A stretch of DNA of 64,000 nt. It comes from Mactra quadrangularis. Lineage: Eukaryota > Mollusca > Bivalvia > Venerida > Mactridae. Position 1 is the stretch's first letter. The number at the start of each line of letters is the position of its first letter. The stretch spans positions 11,468,190-11,532,189 of the forward strand of contig CM046301.1 of the NCBI GenBank assembly GCA_025267735.1, given 5' to 3'. The position numbers and the translations under genes are program-made. The notes beneath the pieces were generated by a model that had not been told where the DNA came from, made no database searches, and saw only the letters and a list, made by a program, of their open reading frames with translations. This document shows, piece after piece, positions 1 to 13,278 of this stretch.

Positions 1-1487
1 TTTGACATGCGCATCAAATGTTTCAAAACCATTGGGAGAATTTATACATTTTATATATACAAAAATAACGAACAAAGACAACACGCGCCCTTTTTCGTTG
101 TTTAAACCGTTAAGGTTTTTGACACATTTGTAAAAGACTAATCAGAAAGTTGATAAAGGTTAAAGAGATATAGGGAGTAAGCCTGGGAAAAAAGGATATC
201 GTCAACATAAATAAACAGTTCTTGATGAAATTTGTCGCACGTTTTGGACTAAAGGGTAATTTGTCAATCTAGAAGAAGAATACAATACGTTCATTGCCAA
301 TTAACATCGTATAAGATATATTGAAGATTAGGACAGAATAGAACGAAATGTGTTCAAAGGTCGCTTCAATGATTCTGTATTTCATACCTACCAACGTTCT
401 GATATGTCTTACTTTAGAATTGAAATCATGTGACAATTAAAAGAAGACGCGAAGAGATTATACATGTCGGAATCTAAATTACTAAACAGAACGAATTTTG
501 ATTATATGACTTGCGCTATTTGTTACGTTGTTTGTGTTGTTATTTTTGCATTTGTAAATTGATGTGAAATGTACAAATCAGAAATAAACTATTGTGTATA
601 CATTGTATTTTCTGTTCTGCTACACTACTAAACTTTAGACCTTTTTATCTAACAAATATGGCAAAAATAGTACATTTATCAAACATCTGTCCATTGCAAA
701 AAAAACCAGACAGATAAAATGGTATGTACATTGCTAAAACCAAAATGTAACAAAAATCATAATAGGAAGAAAGATGTATGGATAAACTTCCGTCAAATCG
801 TCAAGTTGTATGTAAATATTTTATACAATTTACATGTAATATAAAAAATCATAAAGATCAAATAAGATAAAATTACAATTAAAATACTTTAATTTTACGC
901 TGTTAGCTAAGAATATTTATTTGGTAATTTAGGGGTATAGCTCGCCGAACCACTTTCCTTGATAGTTTTCTGTCTTACATAGATCTACTCGCCTCCCCCA
1001 TTACAAAGCGTCGAAAACTTAGCCCTCTTCGAATGCAGTTCATTATTCTCGCAATGGTTAAGAGATCTGCTGGTACGAGGCTACTGGAATCGAATATGAC
1101 ACGTTGGACTTTAAGCCGAGCATGCTAGATTGCTAACCTTTGAAACTCGACTACAAAGTAAGGTTTGAAATGAGACAGGCGTTAGTAAAAATATAAAAAA
1201 AAACACGATTGTGAAAATAGTTTCACGTTGCTGTTAAGTCGAACATACTAGGATCGACTCGATATTTCCGTATCGTAAAAGTTTTTGAAGGCTTAGCATA
1301 GAAAGGGACATAACTGACCTAATAGTTGAATTCCCAAATGTCATATATTTAGCAAATAATATAATCAAATACATTATACACAAATGTACAAAAGTTAACC
1401 AAAGGTTTGGAAAAAAGATAATCGGGATTTAAATACTGCGGTATCGAGAGTATGTACAACGCCTGGTATGTTCATCCTTCCGTGGCT
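1..1487. other. Intergenic, no gene seen
   Basis: AT-rich sequence with no convincing coding region; only the weak tRNA-like remnant near 1080-1145. Confidence 0.7.
1080..1145 (-). mobile_element. Possible decayed tRNA-like SINE head
   Basis: CTACTGGAATCGAATATGAC followed by TTAAGCCGAGCATGCTAG resembles the reverse complement of a tRNA B-box arm and anticodon/A-box region. It is not a functional tRNA as far as I can see; no acceptor stem is evident. Confidence 0.3.
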
Positions 1488-1499
1488 ACCTCGGGCAGT

Positions 1500-1811
1500 T
1501 TGTTTCGTTTGGTTGGGTTTAACTCCGTAGCAACTCATTGTGTAGGTCATATAACAGCGGTCAGTCAACCTACTCACTGTTCCTGGATAGGCTAAATCTT
1601 TGTATTTAGCTGTTAACTAACTACTAGACGCATACGTTCGCCAGTGACTTACTACTGTCCTACATGATATAAAATCAGTGGTAGGAGGAAGAATGACCTT
1701 AGAAATTATTTCTTGACCAAGCTCCACTAAAGTATTAACCCCTCGGGAATCGAACCTACGATCCCTCGATCAGTAGACTTGTGTGCTATTGACTGAGCTA
1801 GCCGGGTGGGC
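1500..1811 (-). mobile_element. tRNA-derived SINE, full length, with 12-bp target-site duplication
   Basis: On the minus strand the element starts with a tRNA-like head (TAGCTCAGT A-box; B-box-like GGTTCGATTCC) and ends in the body that reads GTTGGGTTTAAC on the + strand. It is flanked by perfect direct repeats ACCTCGGGCAGT at 1488-1499 and 1812-1823, the mark of target-primed retrotransposition. The same body recurs at 19330, 33229, 36062, 48306 and 53434. It resembles SINEs widespread in molluscs (possibly RUDI/V-SINE-like; family name inferred). Confidence 0.88.
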
Positions 1812-1895
1812 ACCTCGGGCAGTATAGCTTTAACAAATTGACCTGAGACTGATAGGTACTTTACATGCTTCAGTATTGTTCAATTATTTATTAAA

Positions 1896-2014
1896 CTGTC
1901 AATGGCGCATACATTAACTCTGTTGATTTAAATATTCACTACAGTATTTTTATACTCATGCACGATCTATAAAGAAATATTTAAATCAACAGAGTTAATG
2001 TATGGGCCATTGAA
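1896..2014. mobile_element. MITE family A, copy 1
   Basis: Terminal inverted repeats of about 38 bp (left arm with GCGCATACATTAACTC and TGTTGATTTAAATATT; right arm the complement, AATATTTAAATCAACAG to TTAATGTATGGGCCATT) enclose a short AT-rich centre. Two relatives lie at 38776-38876 and 55131-55290. There is no coding capacity; a non-autonomous DNA transposon is inferred. Confidence 0.8.
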
Positions 2015-4318
2015 CGTTGAATACAATATCTACACTTAAATTTAACTGATTCAATATATGCAAAATTATATTTTTGTCTCTGGTCTTATTTTACAAGCTG
2101 TATATATATATGTGAATCAAACTAAGTATTGATGTAGACTAGGAAAGGTTATGAAATCAAATGGTGATCTGATGTAAAAACAATAACTGAAATCTGGTTA
2201 TTTAAGTTCAGTTCACATGTGAATGATGTAATGAGGCAATGAGGATCGAGTATGTAGTTAAACAATAAAATTCAACTAAATGAAATAAAACAAACCAGCA
2301 CTGTAAAACATGATCAAATGGTCAAACAATGTATAGCACTAATTTCTAATTATTTGAAATTTACTACCTTTATCAACTTGTACATATGTACAACATTCTC
2401 GTAATGATGTATAGAGGCCAACTCACCTAACCAGCCTTCATGGACACTTGTTCTTATACCAGTATTCTATTTACCTTCCACGAGGTATAGATGAATTCTC
2501 CATTTATGAAAATGTCGACAATATGTTGAATTTTCTTGGAAGGGGTTTGGCCTCTTTGGCGAGGAATGAACTAAGACTGTCGGGTTTGAAGTCAAGTGAT
2601 CAATTGCTATGGTCAGTCTGAAGTGTAAAACAACAACAAAAGATGTGTTAATTTGATATACATGTATGAGTTAAGTTTACTGTTAAAAACTTGTCAACAT
2701 AAAGTTGTATTGAGCGTTATTTATTACACTTATTTGTGGTTTATTTTGATAACATGTGTGTTTTTCATGTTTCGTGTTAAACTGTCATAAAATTATGAGA
2801 CAAAACTAACTTATAGTACAATAGTATCGACTTCGGACATTTATCTGTCAGTGAATACCCCACTCGCAAGATGTTACATTGAGTTGAGCGTGCAACCGTC
2901 AAGTTCAGATGGCTAAGTTTGCCCTAAGGATTGGCGGCATGTGTTCGGATAAGATAGGGACAAAGTTTTGTTTTATCTATACATCTTTACATGGAAAATG
3001 TTGATCATATACAAATGTACGATGATATAGACGTCTAATCATAATTTTATATCATATCTGTCATTTATTGCTTACTAAATGTTTCGATAATTTTCATGTA
3101 CAAATGTACTCGCAAACACGAAAACTTTACTTTATCGTCGGGCGGTCTTTATTTTTGATGTAAGCGATAAATAATTGACTTTGAAATTTATGGTCGAAAT
3201 TTAGTGAGAAATAAAATGATAATAATCTGAACTACGCGTTGTAACGACCTTTCTTAAAGTGTTAAATAGTATCATTGGAGTTGTTAAATTGCTAGAAAAA
3301 TAAATTTTAAAGAACTTAATAATTGAAATTACCAAATAAATTGTGTACATAAAGTCAACATAATCGTATATCTTCGATACATATGCTTAATAAAATCTAT
3401 TTTATGTGGCTTAATATCTAATTATTTTTTGTTATATGGATTTTGATATGAGTCAGATTTTTGGTCTTAAAGTTGTAGTAAACATGTTTAAAACTAACAA
3501 TCCGTGCCTGACTCCCATGGCGATCTCACTATGTATAAGAAAGACGCCAAAATTCACTGGATAGTCAGCTTCGCGTTGGTTCCAATCCAAAACCTATTTC
3601 GTTGTTTTCTTGACCAAGAAAATTTATCCTCATTTCTCAGTCCGGGGGGACCAGGAAACGAACTTGAGAGTGATAAGTATAAGCTTGTCAGAGATTCTTC
3701 CCAATCGAAAATGAATATGACCTCCAAAATGCGCTTGTCACGTAGTTGCGCGACATAACTCCATCGCAGAGTGTCCGAAGACAGGTTGGGATATTTAAGT
3801 AAATGTCAGAATCGCCAAAATAGAAAAGCAGACACGAAGGTCTACAAAATCGTGAACTTCGTCTATTATTAAAATATGTCCAATAAAATCCTTACGAATG
3901 GAAATTCTAGCTGGGCCCGGAACATAATGGAGTAGACAGATCCCTGTTACTAAAATTATTTTCAGCATCAGCTATCAGATGATAGCTCAGTGGTTTTAGG
4001 CAGCATCGAACTTGTGACACCCGAAGAGTACAAATCAAAAACTGCTGGATTAAGTCACATATATTTCGATGTATGCTTTTTCAAAGGCCCACCTAAATTA
4101 TGACTCTGTGATTTAATAGACACACTTGATCATGACAAAATGATAAAATATTAACCAACAGAATTTAAGCGATGTTTTAAATGTAATAAAATATAGGCTA
4201 CATCTTTACATGTATTATATACTATATTTAAGTCAATGAATATTATATATTATTTTTGTATAATTTTGACGTTTTAAAATGATTCCAAACAATGTATGAA
4301 GATCTAATAAGTCAAATT
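2015..4318. other. Intergenic, no gene seen
   Basis: AT-rich, with short ORFs only (for example 3504-3758) that show no domain or splice context. An isolated A-box-like TAGCTCAGTGG at about 3983 lacks a B-box partner. Confidence 0.7.
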
Positions 4319-4441
4319 AAATATCATCAAATATAGAACCGTACACATCATCAAATATAGAACCGTACACATCATCAAATATAGAACCGTACACATCATC
4401 AAATATAGAACCGTACACATCATCAAATCTAACCGTACACT
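4319..4441. repeat. 24-bp tandem repeat
   Basis: Four near-perfect units of CATCATCAAATATAGAACCG plus TACA, with a degenerate fifth unit missing several bases. On the minus strand it is open and reads LMMCTVLY repeated, but nothing supports it as a gene. Confidence 0.9.
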
Positions 4442-4902
4442 TCCATCATTATTAATCATCAATATTTTGGGTAAGATTCGACTCCGCGGCAACCCAAACT
4501 GCTGTCATTTTATGGGGTCTAGTACACCTAACCTAGTTTTCTGGACCCTTACCTACAACCGATACTCACTGTCACATGCCCTTCCACAAAGCTGACAGCT
4601 TCTCCTTATATCTTATATGTGTAGGAAAATCGACATTATTGTCTATTTTTCACGGAAGGGAGCCCATGTAGATCTCAAAACAGCGACTCCTTCAGTACTC
4701 AAATATTCAACATTCACTGAAACAATATAGTTGTATGTAATTATTGAGAACTAATTTTAACGAACCCTTATTAAATAACAAATACGGTCGGCAAGGTCCA
4801 TACCCACCGAAGACCATTGTGCTCACTGGCTAGTTGTCGGCCGCCTTAGTCATATAATACATACACCAATGAATTAAGTTTTCAAATGGATTTTGAATAC
4901 AT

Positions 4903-5132
4903 GTGCACTTTTCACAAAAATTCTTACGAAAACAAAAACGTAAGTGAATGTCATAATTTTTAACTTCTAAGTCACAAGGATAATAAAGTTACTTCGATAC
5001 AATATTCAAAATGTTTACAATATCTTACATAACTCGATGCTATTTGAAAGTGATTGTCCAAAAAAATATTGATATTTATTGCTTTTGACCTACGATGATT
5101 TTTATCGTAAGATTATTTGTAAAATGCACCAC
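4903..5132. mobile_element. MITE family B, copy 1 (nested-palindrome termini)
   Basis: Left terminus GTGCACTTTTCACAAAAATT then CTTACGAAAAC...CGTAAG; right terminus TACGATGATTTTTATCGTAAG then TTATTTGTAAAATGCACCAC. The ends are inverted repeats of each other, and each also contains its own CTTACGA/TCGTAAG palindrome. The interior matches copy 2 at 37988-38229. Confidence 0.78.
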
Positions 5133-8100
5133 TGCTGTGTATAAATAAAAACATGCATAAATCATAATTGATAGAGTGTGTGCGTAAATTTTAATATCAT
5201 TTTAAATGTACTTTTCCGCAAAGGTCATTGGTTTTTATATCAAAAGTATTTTTAGCTACACATACTTGCGTGTATTTCTTTATCTCGCACGAGACGTGGA
5301 TATCAAATACATTTTTCATAATTATCATTTATGAATATGTTTATTTAATTTTAAGTCAAATCTATGTACAACATGAATATAAAACATATACATACATTTG
5401 TGATAAATCAAATCTCGAATAAAATCAGAAACTTTACAAGTAAATAAAATCAGAAAATACTCTAAGTAGTTTAACAATGTAAATCGATATGAATGGAAAA
5501 TATATTCATTTACATACAAGGTTGCTTTTGTGTTGTAATAATCATCAAGAACAATAATTATGATGTCTGACAACGTGTCGATTGTCTCCCCTACGTCATT
5601 ATAATCTTTGCTATTTATTGCGGCGAGATCAGACAAAAACATCATAAGAGCCATTTTACGAAATGATTTGGGCGTAGAAAACAAAACGCCTCGACAATAT
5701 GGACGTCTGTACCTCCATAAAGACACCTGTGAATTCAAAGTTAACATGTTGCGTAATTTTTAGGGGTTATCCTTAAAATTTTCTCTTTTTCTATGCCCGC
5801 AAGCAAGAACTACTATTAGTGAAGCCTTCATTGTCGATACAATACGTTATAATGAAAACAAACGGCGTATCGCGCAGCTGTAACCAAATAAGTCTTGTTT
5901 ATCCGTCAATCTTGCGTCGATTTGCTGTCCCGTGATCCAATATTTAACGCTTTTTCACGGATGTTCATTTACACTGATCACCGATATAACTCCTTACGAC
6001 GCGTGCCGAGATACTTTAAGGCGGAGCGATCGATTACGAAGAGAACCGAAGGACACGCGATTATGAAAAGGAGGCGTGGCTTAAGGCACGCGACCTATAT
6101 CATCCTCTGTCACGCCTTTAGACACCGGCTTATTTAATCTTCATCGTTTTGAATCAAAGTTCGTATGTTACTTATGGTATAAACATTGAAAAATCTGTTT
6201 GCGACGAAAACTTAAAGAAAAAAGTGATTTTATTAATTTTTATCTAAGTGACATTTTTCTCAATAAAGAAGGAGTTTAACTGTGTTTTTACAATGTGACA
6301 AAAAAGACATAAGACGTTGTCATAAAAATATATGTTTAACTGATTTGAAAAAAAGTGAAGATATTTTAATAATCGGGTGAGTATACAGCGGTTAATTTTA
6401 TTATATAAAATTATAAAAGCTTTCATACATTTATATAAAATTATGCATTTTTACTCAGATATGCAATCTTTAAATTTTTTAATCGTATATTTATGCAGAT
6501 AAATGTTTATTTATGATTAACTTGCATGTGTTAATTCTCTAATTTAATGATATGCTTTAAATGAAAATATAAGATGGTTTTGATATTTTAAGAAATTTGT
6601 ACATACTTATGAAAGATGGTTATTTGTTACATGTTTATTTTATATACATGTTCATGTGTTAAAATGCTGACCGTAAACGAAAACGAAAGTGTGAACTTTA
6701 TTAAGAAGCGGTGAATTTTAATTAATTTTATCTCTGATAAAATAATTTTATCAACCCACGTAAATATTTATGTGATTACATTTATTTGTGTCATAATGTT
6801 TACAGAAATTGTAGTACGTGTATAATATTATATATGAACAGAACAGAACATTTATTACAGGGCTTGAGCAATACGCATCACCCAAAATAAATACAATATT
6901 TATGCATATACAATTGGGTGCGACTTGAAAAAAATATAATTTAATATATAGATAGTGTTATTTATTTCCATAACATTTACAAATGCATGCTATTAGATGG
7001 CAAAACTTACATTTAATATAAACATATAAAAAGACGACAAAATACATTCATATATATATAATCAAGTTATAATATTTAACAATTGTAGGATATGTACGCT
7101 ACAATTTATATTTTATTTGTAAATACACATGCATCTATGTTTTGTATTTTTTGTCTCTAGTTACAGGCCATTGGCCTACATTCTTGGAATTACGCTATAT
7201 CTGTAAATGTCACTATTTTATTCTAATATTAATTCTTAGTAAAATACAAGACAGATTTAGATACGTGGTATTGACTGCATAATCAAATATTATATTACAT
7301 GAATGTATATACAGTACTAATATTTTTTATACAAATAATATTTCCCAAATATAGCTATAGAATTGTAATATTTTCCATATATAGGCTTTGCTGGTTATTT
7401 TGTTTCGTTCTATCTTTGTATTTTACTAAATTTGGCACTCGATTCAATAAATAGGTTTTAACATGGAGCGCAAGTGTGTGTTTGAAAGGTTCCTTAGTGG
7501 TTGATATATACTCGTACTCCTGAATTTTGAATCAACAATTTTTATTCATATGAACGCAAAAACCTGAGGGATATCATTAGATAAAACGAACAGATATTCA
7601 ATGAATAAGTATATTGATACATTTTGCAATGTTCTGTCACTGATGCATTTTTTCTAAATTCTGCTTTATCATTTTTTTTGCTGACATTCAATTGTTTGGT
7701 ATTATATAAAATGATACTATAACCTTTTACCATACATATACTGTGCAGATAAAATAATTGTTCTGTTTTGTATTGTCACAGTTGTATTCTGTTCTGTTCT
7801 GTTCTATTAATGTCGAACTCTTGAAATTCTTTACTTGAATTCATTAAAAATAAATACATATCTGTTAAGTGGAAATGATATTTTTCAAGTATGATCTAAG
7901 CGGCGATTATGCTTAACTTAAAATGAAACAAACGACACTAAATTTTTCGCATAACATTATAGCATTATTTTTATGCTCTAATAAAACTTTCATTGTCTCA
8001 TTTAACAGATAGCAATAACGAAACTGTTCATATTTATTATATTTTTCGTTGCGTTGTTGAACTACTTTTTAAACAAGTTTGGGATTTGTTATCTTTTTGA

Positions 8101-9835
8101 TAAAGCAGTAAATCTATAAACCATATTCAATAAATAAAACATACAAAAATACAATCATACAACTAACATAAAATACATTTTATTTCGAAGTTGAGTAAAC
8201 GTGTTTTTATTATATTCGACATTTTTATATTTTAGTTTTGCAAAAAATACGAGAGTAGGTTAAAGCCCGTTCGGGCCGGGCCGTGCCGTGCCGTGCACTC
8301 AATTCTAGTACAGTAGTTATTAAATTACCCAACTTCATATAAATAGGTGTGGACCATAAAACAGATATAAACGCTTTGCATCAATATTTATAGGGACTAT
8401 CTAATAATAATTAGAATATAATTCTTTTTTCTAAAACAAATAAAGCAATTGAAGAGTATTTTATTACAAACGTAAAATAGCTAGAATTCCTAGTCGTTTA
8501 AAAATAGAACTATTTTTATCTCAAGCTTACTGGGTATAAAGTTATACCTGACGGAAAATGCCACATTAATTTCAAAATTTATAAGACTTCATTATTCATA
8601 CATTATAAGAATCTCAGCGTAAAATGAGTAATTATATGTCTCTGTGATTAATTACACACGGTTGATCATGCCATGAAAATAAAACACTAATCAACTATTT
8701 GTCTTGAATTTTAACTTAGTATAAAGTTACATGAAATATGATACATGTTTAAAATGTGTAGTTACGTCGGAGTACACTATGAGTATTAAAATAAATTTGT
8801 CTCGATACTATATATTCTTGAATGAATCATATCGTTTTATGAATGATAATTTCAATTCATAATTTATGGCACTATCGATGCTTAAAATAAATGTTAATCG
8901 CTTTTTAATTATTACAATTTACGTTTATCAAATATACATACGTACTGCAAGACAAGACGAAAATGAAATCAAGCGAGAAATTATGATAATTCCTGATGCA
9001 ACAAAGAAGTGACAAAACTTAATAGCTATTCCCATAAAATACTTCATTTTTTTCTTTCATAACGATGAAGATCATTTCTCAATCACCTGGTTCACTGACT
9101 CATGTCAAATTATATGTTTTATTGATTAGATCACTAATTGGTTTAAACTATTTCATACTAGAATCTACACTGTGGTACATTGTATGTTGATTTGTTTAGA
9201 ATTGCTCGGTTTAATGTAAGTCGTGGGTGTTCTCAGTTCTCTTGTATCAACTAAAAATATTCGGCAATCCTCTGTCATTTTCTACGACTGTTCATTGGTC
9301 ATTGAGGTCAAAATGCCGAAGTATTTCAATTGTAATTAAGGACTTTAGAACCTGTTGTCATAACCCTTTGAAATTCTGTACTTTATGCATTCATGTTGCG
9401 CATTTGTATATTGTATACATTGTATGCTATAAAGAAAATGTTATGCTAACAAAAAATAATTTAACATTTGGTCAGTTCTTAAATGAGACGATGCAGTATG
9501 TATCTTTTTTGGCATTTTCCATAATGCTTCTTCGTTCCGTCAAATAATATCTCGAAGATGGGTTCGTGACTTGAATTAAACATTTGGTTATTTCACTATA
9601 TATAGGAATACAAATTGCGAAGTATGATTGAGAAATGTGACAGTTATATTAAATATCATCTAATATATACGTGTGCTTTTCTCGCGATTTATACATGTTC
9701 ATTTCACCATTCAATATACATAAGTTAACCAGGGCAAGCTTATTGCATGCATTTACTTGTATTAGATACATTATCACAGACAACAAAAAATATAATTTAT
9801 GTGTGGGTGTAAAAATGCAAGATGCAATTAAAATA
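5133..9835. other. Intergenic, no gene seen
   Basis: Strongly AT-rich. It contains a small GC-rich hairpin and CGTGC pentamer run at about 8264-8297 and GAACA/TGTTC pentamers near 6838 and 7786. A 140-codon minus-strand ORF (5325-5747) has no recognisable features. Confidence 0.7.
7786..7806. repeat. (TTCTG)n short pentamer repeat
   Basis: Four units of TTCTG/GTTCT. The complementary run GAACAGAACAGAACA occurs at about 6838, and AGAACAGAACAGACC near 42676; such pentamers are often tails of non-LTR elements. Confidence 0.6.
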
Positions 9836-9998
9836 CAGTGAAGTTCGACTATAAGAACTATCAAAATCGATGGTCTTAATAGCGAGTGATCTCAATACAT
9901 GGAAATTGTTCTTCTCAAATTAAACACATGTGACTTTAAAGCGTAAAAAACTCACGATTTTGCAATAATCAAGGTGGTCTTTATAGCGGAACTTACTA
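9836..9998. mobile_element. pogo/Tigger-like MITE
   Basis: Left end CAGTGAAGTTCGACTATAAG after TA; right end GGTGGTCTTTATAGCGGAAC followed by TTACTATA. Termini beginning CAGT with a CGCTATAA motif, flanked by TA, are typical of the Tc1/mariner pogo group. Related fragments lie at 17661-17749, 30059-30228 and 42700-42837. Confidence 0.65.
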
Positions 9999-10254
9999 TA
10001 ATAGTTATTTTATTCCTTATAGAAAAAGATATAAACTTGTTATGATAAAAATATTTGATTTTCTCTGAGTTTCGGCATTTCAAGATTTTTTTAAAACAAA
10101 ACGACGAATCGTCGTCTTTGATAAACGTTTTTTAAATATAAAAGTCACAATTTGTTTCGCTTATACATAAATACAAATGAATGGCTGAACAAAGTTGTAT
10201 CCTATTAATAACTTGCTCAGGTAGAATTCTACAAAAATTGTCTGATATTCAATG

Positions 10255-11300
10255 CGTTTGTCACGTGTCACCGTAGACAAAAAGCGCTACAAGAAATAGT
10301 AAAAAAAAAACTATTCACTATTTTAAATTTTCAGAATAATTTTTTTATTAATACTCAGAACGTTTCGTATTACGTTACACAATCACGTGAAATGATTGTA
10401 GACTAAATTATCATTTTATTATGTTTAAATAGTTCCTCGACAGCGTACTTACACTAAAATAGATGTTGTTATTGGTGTATATGAATCCGTCACGTCACAG
10501 ACTTGTATATTAAAATGAAGCGCCGTGGTCACGTGACCGAAAAAAATGTGACACTTCTTGAAATTAACGAAAAAATGAGGATGGACTTGTTATCAATTTT
10601 GATAAATGTTTACACCCGCACCCAGATTGATACCTAAATACAGACTGGTATTAATTTGATAGAGCTATCGTATTTTCATTAAAAATATAGACTTTGTAAA
10701 GTCGATTCAGATATGATGTTTATTGTTAGGAGATGACAAGGTGACGGAGGTGATTTATCTTTAAGATTTCAGTTAAATGTATTTGATAACACTAAGACAA
10801 GATTGTTTAACTTGTTGACATTGTTGTTGATTACATTCGTCCGCCATTTTTTATCAACTTATCATACATAGTAAGTTTTGTTCGCGACGATAACAAATAA
10901 TGGAAACCTTTATTTATTGTTACCGAAAGTGATGTAGAGTTGCAATTAAATTACACTTCCTCAGTACTCAACTTGAACTTGAGCCAAAAATTCTAATGTG
11001 CGATTACTTAGAAATGACTGAATAACTAGATAGGAAGGGTACAAACTTCTTACACATCGTTGTCGTCACGCGCGCGCATCTGACTAATACGAAACTAAAT
11101 GTAATTTCGAAATGATAAAAAAGCGAATGATTATTCGAGTTTTTGCACATAGTTCAATCAGATCAATTGAACTTCCGGCACATTTAACCTAAAATAAGTC
11201 TGGTTATAGTAATATCAGTCCAGAAAGCAGACGACAGGCGTAACATTCAGCATTTCTTGGAAGCATTAATTATTTACGCCCTTTCTGTTTTCTTGTATGA
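10255..11300 (+). promoter_or_regulatory. Probable Prox promoter-proximal region
   Basis: CACGTG boxes lie at 10262, 10384 and 10530 (two as TCACGTGA), a YY1-like CCGCCATTTT at 10841-10850, GTAAGT at 10871 and GCAGACGAC at 11227-11235. A first non-coding exon and transcription start probably lie here or further upstream. I see no decisive TATA box or initiator. Confidence 0.4.
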
Positions 11301-11488
11301 GCGAATCGATCAAATACGACTTCATGATAGACTTAGAAACTGTTTCACTACTTTTCATCTCGTCTTTGACGACGAGAGGCAGACGTTATTTTCATATAGT
11401 TAATGTGTACACAAAGACAGTTTTAATAGAGTTATGTTTTGTGGCAACCAAACATCAATGTACATGTATTATTATTTTTCAATTCCAG

Positions 11489-11589
11489 CGTATAGTGAGT
11501 ACACAAAAAGCAGACGATTTGCCAGAAGATCTGATGTTTAACAATAGGGCAGATATTTGCCAAGTAGTTGATACAAACAAAGTGTTAAA
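11489..11589 (+). other. 5' UTR segment of the first coding exon, with uORF
   Basis: A pyrimidine-rich tract ending in TTCAATTCCAG at 11488 looks like a 3' splice site, so the coding exon probably begins at 11489, downstream of an unidentified non-coding exon. A 20-codon upstream ORF (ATG 11534, stop TAA 11594-11596) overlaps the main start; its ATG has a weak context (C at -3, T at +4). A candidate upstream donor is GTAAGT at 10871, but nothing confirms it. Confidence 0.5.
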
Positions 11590-13278
11590 ATGGTAAACAT
11601 TGATCAGCCTGTTATTGCAGATTCTCAAATAATTCTAAGAGAAATTCTACAGAATCGTGAACGAATTCCTCTTGACACTGATCTTGATAAACCAAGTATA
11701 ATGCACGACGCATCTTCAGTTCAGTTGAAAGCTAAGGAACATGAAAATATAGTTCCAAGAAATGAACTCAATGGTGAGCACTCTACACGTTCTGATCGTG
11801 GTTCAGAAATGGGAAGTGATGAGGAGTCAAGCATTAATGATCAAAGTAGAATAGATGAAACAGACGGCGACGATTCTAAATCAGACGCAGAAGACGCCAG
11901 ATCTACAGGAATGATTTCCGGTGATGAGTCTAAGGAAGCCAAACGTGCTAGAGTTGAGAATATTCTTAGTTCAATGTCACATCCTCAGTACATGGACTCT
12001 GATTCAATGTTTGCTATAAATGAAGTCAGACGACAAAAACGTAAGCAGACGATACCACAGCAGCATGACCAGGCAGCAAAAGTGAGAAAACTTGATGGAC
12101 CACATTTTGAAGATGATCTATGGAATCTAAGACAATTAAGTGCTGTGCAGAACTATTTCAGACAATATGATCATGATTCCATTCCAAAACATTTAAATGG
12201 TTTTGCTGGTATGGACAATATACACAGACTGCACCAGACGTATTTTGCAAATTTATCAGCCAGGCACGCTGAAGAGTATCAAAAGGAACAACAGCAATTA
12301 CAGAACAGGGCAGCTGCTTTAGGAGCATTTGAAAGAAAAGTATCATCAGCTAACGATCATTTTAACATTGCTGAACATGTTAGAGAAACTATGAACGCTA
12401 ATAAAGGTCTGTCTCAAGGTGTAGCCGAACTTGACGATAGAGAATTAAATGAACTTATTACTAATTTAAAATCAAAAATAGAAGAAGCAGTTAGTGTAAC
12501 CGTGGACAAAGAACTCTCTAGATTCTTTCAGAAACGTAATAATAATAAGACAAAAGACGTTAAAGAAAATCATGAAAAAAATAATAGACTTGAAACTAAG
12601 GTGGAAGAAAAACGAGCATCTGAACCAGAAAAGAAACCAACAACGGATCACTCTCTGAGTAGTATTTTACAAATGCCTGACAGAGTCAATAACAACAGTA
12701 ACAATAACACTTCATTCAGAGCACCAGAAAGACACAGTGCGTTTGAGTTACCTAAGCTAGGAGTTGGTTTACCGGAAATACCAAGAACGCCATTTCCTCA
12801 TCATCCTCCACTCGGTTATCCCCCATTATCTTTCTACCTCCCTACCACTCTCCATCCGCCTTCGATGTACTCATGTACGGGGATTCCCCCAGAGCAAACC
12901 GAAGCTTTATCTTTAGTTGTAAACACCCCAAAGAAGAAGAGGACAAAAGTTACAGATACTCGTCTGTCGCCTCGTGCTGCGCGCGCATTGCTACACGAGA
13001 ACGGTACTCTTGGCTCCGTATTTGAACACGAGAGGGCGCTGTCTACTAGTTTTGGACAAATGAATCCTCCATGTTTGCCAACCAGTGTAGCAATACCAAA
13101 CCCTAGTCTTAATCATTCAGACATTTTAACATATTATAAGGAACAGTGTAACTCCCCGGCAGACAATGACAGACCAACACCTTGTTCATCGACATCACCA
13201 TCAGAAGCTGGATATGGTTTCATGAAAGGTGATTACTTCAACGACTCTGATGTATTCGATTCTCATGGAAAACAAACT
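11590..13278 (+). CDS. Prox1: Prox coding exon 1 (residues 1-563)
   Basis: A single open exon encodes the whole N-terminal region, as the large coding exon does in other Prox genes. It ends in phase 0 after ...HGKQT at a donor reading GTATCCTTTTTC, a consensus U12-type 5' splice site. Without splicing, translation would add only VSFF and stop at 13291-13293. The exon carries [10 protein letters not shown] (117-126), a Gln/Glu-rich, possibly helical stretch (about 222-245) and the segment [12 protein letters not shown] (302-313), which may correspond to a conserved helical motif seen in vertebrate PROX1. The remainder is low complexity and probably disordered. Confidence 0.95.

Noticed and set aside
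3975..4030. Possible tRNA gene (TAGCTCAGTGG A-box)
   Set aside because: No B-box, acceptor stem or anticodon loop could be matched.
4304..4492. Repeat-encoded peptide with LMMCTVLY units
   Set aside because: Produced by the 24-bp tandem repeat; nothing else supports translation.
5325..5747. 140-codon minus-strand ORF
   Set aside because: Low-complexity AT-rich composition, no recognisable domain, no splice or promoter context, and a start/stop pattern expected by chance in this much sequence.
11297..11596. 99-codon ORF just upstream of Prox as an N-terminal extension
   Set aside because: It is in a different frame from the Prox ORF, crosses a good 3' splice site at 11488, and ends by overlapping the Prox ATG. 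Only its last 20 codons survive as a uORF.
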